From Salipiger bermudensis (GTDB lineage Bacteria; Pseudomonadota; Alphaproteobacteria; Rhodobacterales; Rhodobacteraceae): DNA of 64,000 nucleotides. Below are positions 61,924 to 64,000 of this stretch, piece after piece; position 1 is the stretch's first letter; the number at the start of each line of letters is the position of its first letter. Location: the NCBI RefSeq assembly GCF_020171625.1, contig NZ_JAIUZY010000003.1:580352-644351 (forward strand). The letters are read 5' to 3'. The notes beneath the pieces are model-generated. The model made no database searches and was not told the DNA's origin. It was given only the letters and a program-made list of their open reading frames with translations. A program made the translations under genes and the position numbers.

Positions 61924-61945
61924 GACCTTCCAGTGGGCAAAGGTC
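61924..61945 (+). promoter_or_regulatory. CueR/MerR-type operator
   Basis: GACCTTCC...CAAAGGTC forms a 22-bp dyad of the heavy-metal MerR type, with arms GACCTT and AAGGTC. It lies 36 bp before the start of a copper-chaperone-like fragment, the position expected of a CueR-controlled promoter. Confidence 0.55.
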
Positions 61946-61980
61946 GCATTTTTATCTGGTCACAACCGGAGAAGCTTCGG

Positions 61981-62064
61981 ATGAGCACCTGCAAGGTGGA
62001 AGACACGAGCTTCGGGCATTGCGTTTCCACCATTGAGACAGTGCTCGCCATTGCGGAATCCTGA
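61981..62064 (+). pseudogene. Copper chaperone (HMA domain) fragment
   Basis: A 27-codon frame, MSTCKVEDTSFGHCVSTIETV and so on to TGA, resembles the start of CopZ/HMA proteins, where the motif is normally MTCGHC; here only SFGHC remains, with one of the two metal cysteines lost. GGAGAAG lies 6 nt upstream. The usual length is about 65-70 residues, so it is truncated. The preceding CueR-like operator supports its origin in a copper operon. Confidence 0.55.
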
Positions 62065-62151
62065 GCCACTCCCCGTCTCTTGGACAGTTTCCGGGAACCC
62101 TCCAGCGCTGGAAGGCCGTTGAGCCAAAAAGCGACAGGCCTGGAGGTGCCG

Positions 62152-62991
62152 ATGACCTACTCCCGTTTCGCCCTCATGATCCTCGCCTCGACGGTGATTA
62201 TGTTCGGGCTGATGTATCTCAACACCTACGCTTTCGAGCATGTCTTCTTCAGCGAGACCCGCGTTTACATGGCGATCGTCATGGGGGCGACCATGGCGTT
62301 CGTGATGCTTGCCTTCATGGCAGCGATGTATCCCAGTCGGGCCGTCAATATCGCCATCTTCGCGGGCAGCATCGTCGTCTTCGCCGGCACGCTCTGGCTG
62401 GTGCGCAGCCAGGTGACCGTGAATGGCGCAAGCTACATGCGGGCGATGATCCCCCACCATTCGATCGCCATCATGACCTCCGAGCGGGCCGGCATCGAGG
62501 ACGCAAGGGTGCGCAAGCTCGCCGACGGCATCGCCACGGCCCAGAAGAAGGAGATTGCCGAGATGCGCGCGCTGATCGCCGATGTCGCCGCGGGCAACGT
62601 GGTGCGCGAGATCTACGAGGATCCGCCTGCGCAGCAGGGCAGCCTGCAGGACGCTCTCAGCAACACGCTCCTGTCGACGCTCGATCCGGCGCCGCTGAGT
62701 CCCGAAGAGGCCGGTGAGGCGATGCCCGAGGGAGAGACCTGCGCCTTCCGCCGTACCCGCACCGAGAACCCGGTACTGATTGCCGCCGCCGATGGCAGCG
62801 CAGCCGTCACCAAGCTCAACGGCGTCGTCCTTTCGTTGAATGCAGGCGATGCCGAGCTGTCCTACAGCACCGAGGGGCTGGAGATGGCCGTCGAGCCGGT
62901 GGACGCAATGCGTTCGGATAGCCAGCTGACTTTCAGGCTCGATCCCGGCCCCGAGGCGACCTACCGCGGTTTCTGGTCCTGCAGCGGGTAA
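62152..62991 (+). CDS. DUF305-containing membrane protein
   Basis: A 279-aa protein with three N-terminal membrane segments (about 4-22, 38-58 and 65-87). They are followed by a DUF305-type helical region with the conserved ASYMRAMIPHHSIAIMTSERA motif (His-His, metal-related), then a C-terminal beta-rich part (TKLNGVVLSLNAGD). DUF305 proteins commonly occur with copper-handling genes. The ATG at 62152 follows a GGAGG at about 62142. The function is unknown; its place after the copper-chaperone fragment suggests a role in copper storage or tolerance. Confidence 0.8.
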   Translation: MTYSRFALMILASTVIMFGLMYLNTYAFEHVFFSETRVYMAIVMGATMAFVMLAFMAAMYPSRAVNIAIFAGSIVVFAGTLWLVRSQVTVNGASYMRAMIPHHSIAIMTSERAGIEDARVRKLADGIATAQKKEIAEMRALIADVAAGNVVREIYEDPPAQQGSLQDALSNTLLSTLDPAPLSPEEAGEAMPEGETCAFRRTRTENPVLIAAADGSAAVTKLNGVVLSLNAGDAELSYSTEGLEMAVEPVDAMRSDSQLTFRLDPGPEATYRGFWSCSG

Positions 62992-63237
62992 GCGTTTCTG
63001 GACGCAGTTTTTGTCGCGGTTCCCTTATCTGGCGGAAATGCTTGGCACGCCCGCGACACGAGGAGCATATCTTCTCTTACGCAGGGGCTGCCGAAAACTT
63101 CGGCTCGTCCGCAATGAAAGACGGCCCGATCCGCCATCCGGGCGGCAGATACTTGGCTGACAGGAAGGTGTGTCATCCTGAATAGCCCCGTGTAACGTGG
63201 ACGCCTTCTTTGCTAATTTTGAGGCGAGGAGGCCATG

Positions 63238-63507
63238 ATGAGCAGCACCAAGTTCAGCGACGATTTCAAGAGAGACGCCGTCGCGCAGATCACCGAGCGG
63301 GGCTATCCGGTCAGGGAAGTGTCGGAGCGTCTCGGGGTCAGCGCGTATTCGCTCTACGCCTGGAAGAAGAAGTTCGCGAAGGCGTCATCCGGTGACGCTG
63401 AGAAAGAGGCGGAGATCCGTCGGCTCAAGCGTGAGCTTCTGAGAGTGACGGAGGAGCGGGATATCCTAAAAAAGGCGACCGCGTATTTCGCCAGGGATGC
63501 AAAGTGA
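63238..63507 (+). CDS. IS3-family OrfA
   Basis: An 89-aa helix-turn-helix protein ([36 protein letters not shown]) with a coiled-coil end ([20 protein letters not shown]). The second of two adjacent ATGs is used because AGGAGG is 5 nt before it. It overlaps orfB by four bases (GTGA), which fits production of a transframe transposase. Confidence 0.9.
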   Translation: MSSTKFSDDFKRDAVAQITERGYPVREVSERLGVSAYSLYAWKKKFAKASSGDAEKEAEIRRLKRELLRVTEERDILKKATAYFARDAK

Positions 63508-64000
63508 GATACGCGTTCGTGGCCGAGCATCGCGGACAGTTCTCTGTCAGGGCCATGTGCCGCTGTCTGCGCATACAGCCGAGCGGGTTCTATGCCTGGC
63601 TGAAGGCACCGCTGAGTAAGCGAGCTCAAGAAGACAAGCGGCAGACCGAGATGCTGAAGGAGGCGTGGGTGGACAGCGGCAAGGTCTACGGCCATCGCAA
63701 GCTGCATGATGACCTTCTCGAGCAGGGCGAAAGCATCTGCCTGAACCGGGTCGCCCGCCTGACCAGCTTGGCCGGCATCAAGGCGCAGATCGGCTACAAG
63801 CGCCGACCGGGGAAGTATGGCGGCAAACCCTCGATGGTCGTCGACAACACACTGGACCGGCAGTTTGAAGTGGCGACACCAGACAGCGTTTGGGTGACCG
63901 ACATCACCTACATCCGCACGCAGGAAGGCTTTGCCTATCTCGCCGTGGTCATCGATCTGTTCTCGCGTCGTGTCGTCGGCTGGTCGATGCAGAGCCGACA
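63504..64000 (+). CDS. IS3-family OrfB transposase, partial
   Basis: A DDE integrase running off the right edge. From GTG at 63504 it reads [18 protein letters not shown], then the HTH_21 region [14 protein letters not shown] and the catalytic start [32 protein letters not shown] (abbreviated), where the first catalytic Asp lies in VTDITYI. The remaining DDE residues are outside the window. Confidence 0.9.
   Translation, partial: MRYAFVAEHRGQFSVRAMCRCLRIQPSGFYAWLKAPLSKRAQEDKRQTEMLKEAWVDSGKVYGHRKLHDDLLEQGESICLNRVARLTSLAGIKAQIGYKRRPGKYGGKPSMVVDNTLDRQFEVATPDSVWVTDITYIRTQEGFAYLAVVIDLFSRRVVGWSMQSR

Larger units (their letters stand above)
61483..61980. other. Divergent intergenic region of copper genes
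   Basis: 498 bp with two MerR/CueR-like dyads (61807-61826 and 61924-61945). A minus-strand frame 61428-61835 overlaps it but lacks recognisable features. No copper-responsive regulator gene is present here. Confidence 0.5.
63179..64000 (+). mobile_element. Second IS3-family element, partial
   Basis: A TGAATAGCCCC-type left end starts at about 63179, shortly before orfA, and the element continues beyond the right window edge. orfA and the beginning of orfB are present. The right end and target duplication cannot be examined. The transposase differs clearly from that at 54.4 kb. Confidence 0.8.

Noticed and set aside
1..64000. CRISPR arrays, tRNA and rRNA genes, replication origin
   Set aside because: No regularly spaced repeats, cloverleaf signatures or rRNA stretches were seen on reading both strands; the only RNA gene supported is ffs.

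Overview
The window looks like chromosome of a roseobacter-type member of the Rhodobacteraceae (Alphaproteobacteria). The DNA is GC-rich. It carries two TRAP transporter sets, a neutral zinc metallopeptidase, TamA/TamB, a minimal ~97-nt SRP RNA, alphaproteobacterial EcfG-like promoter motifs and intergenic hairpins of a style I associate with this family. I made these assignments by reading the sequence; no database search was run.

Layout. 1-2.0 kb: peptide ABC transporter genes (oppB, cut by the window edge, and oppA). 2.5-8.5 kb: a small unknown protein, a fumarylacetoacetate hydrolase-family enzyme, a DadA-like oxidoreductase and a TRAP transporter, ending in two abutting perfect palindromes. 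8.9-10.9 kb: ribulose-phosphate epimerase, a thioredoxin-like protein and phosphoglycolate phosphatase. 11.3-14.8 kb: a YnjBCD-type ABC transporter. 14.8-24.5 kb: housekeeping genes (SRPBCC protein, NudC, CpdB, SRP RNA, phosphatase, zinc peptidase, DnaX, epimerase, FAD oxidoreductase). 24.8-31.4 kb: tamA and tamB, translationally coupled.

31.8-41.4 kb is an unsaturated-uronate locus: an orphan 819-aa candidate carbohydrate-active protein, KduI, a LacI-type regulator, KduD, a TRAP transporter and a GH105-like unsaturated uronyl hydrolase. Three similar 22-bp dyads in its two divergent promoter regions probably form one regulon. TRAP would import the oligosaccharide, GH105 would release the unsaturated uronate, and KduI then KduD would convert it to 2-keto-3-deoxygluconate.

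42.1-51.8 kb is the most unusual part. A tightly packed eight-gene operon encodes four glycosyltransferases, a large catalase, an acyl-CoA-dehydrogenase-fold protein, a PIG-L deacetylase and a NodS-like methyltransferase. It is followed by a convergent Crp/Fnr-type regulator. EcfG-type (general stress) promoter motifs lie before both units. The set looks like a stress-induced pathway for an amino-sugar-containing glycoconjugate of unknown structure. 52.2-53.7 kb is a ribbon-helix-helix regulator with a PHB-depolymerase-type esterase.

53.9-64 kb is a patchwork: a DUF998 gene truncated by an IS407-group IS3 element, an arylsulfatase, a frameshifted MFS remnant, a copper-handling group (multicopper oxidase, cytochrome c, a Cys/His-rich small protein, a copper-chaperone fragment behind a CueR-like operator, a DUF305 protein), and a second IS3-family element that runs off the right edge.
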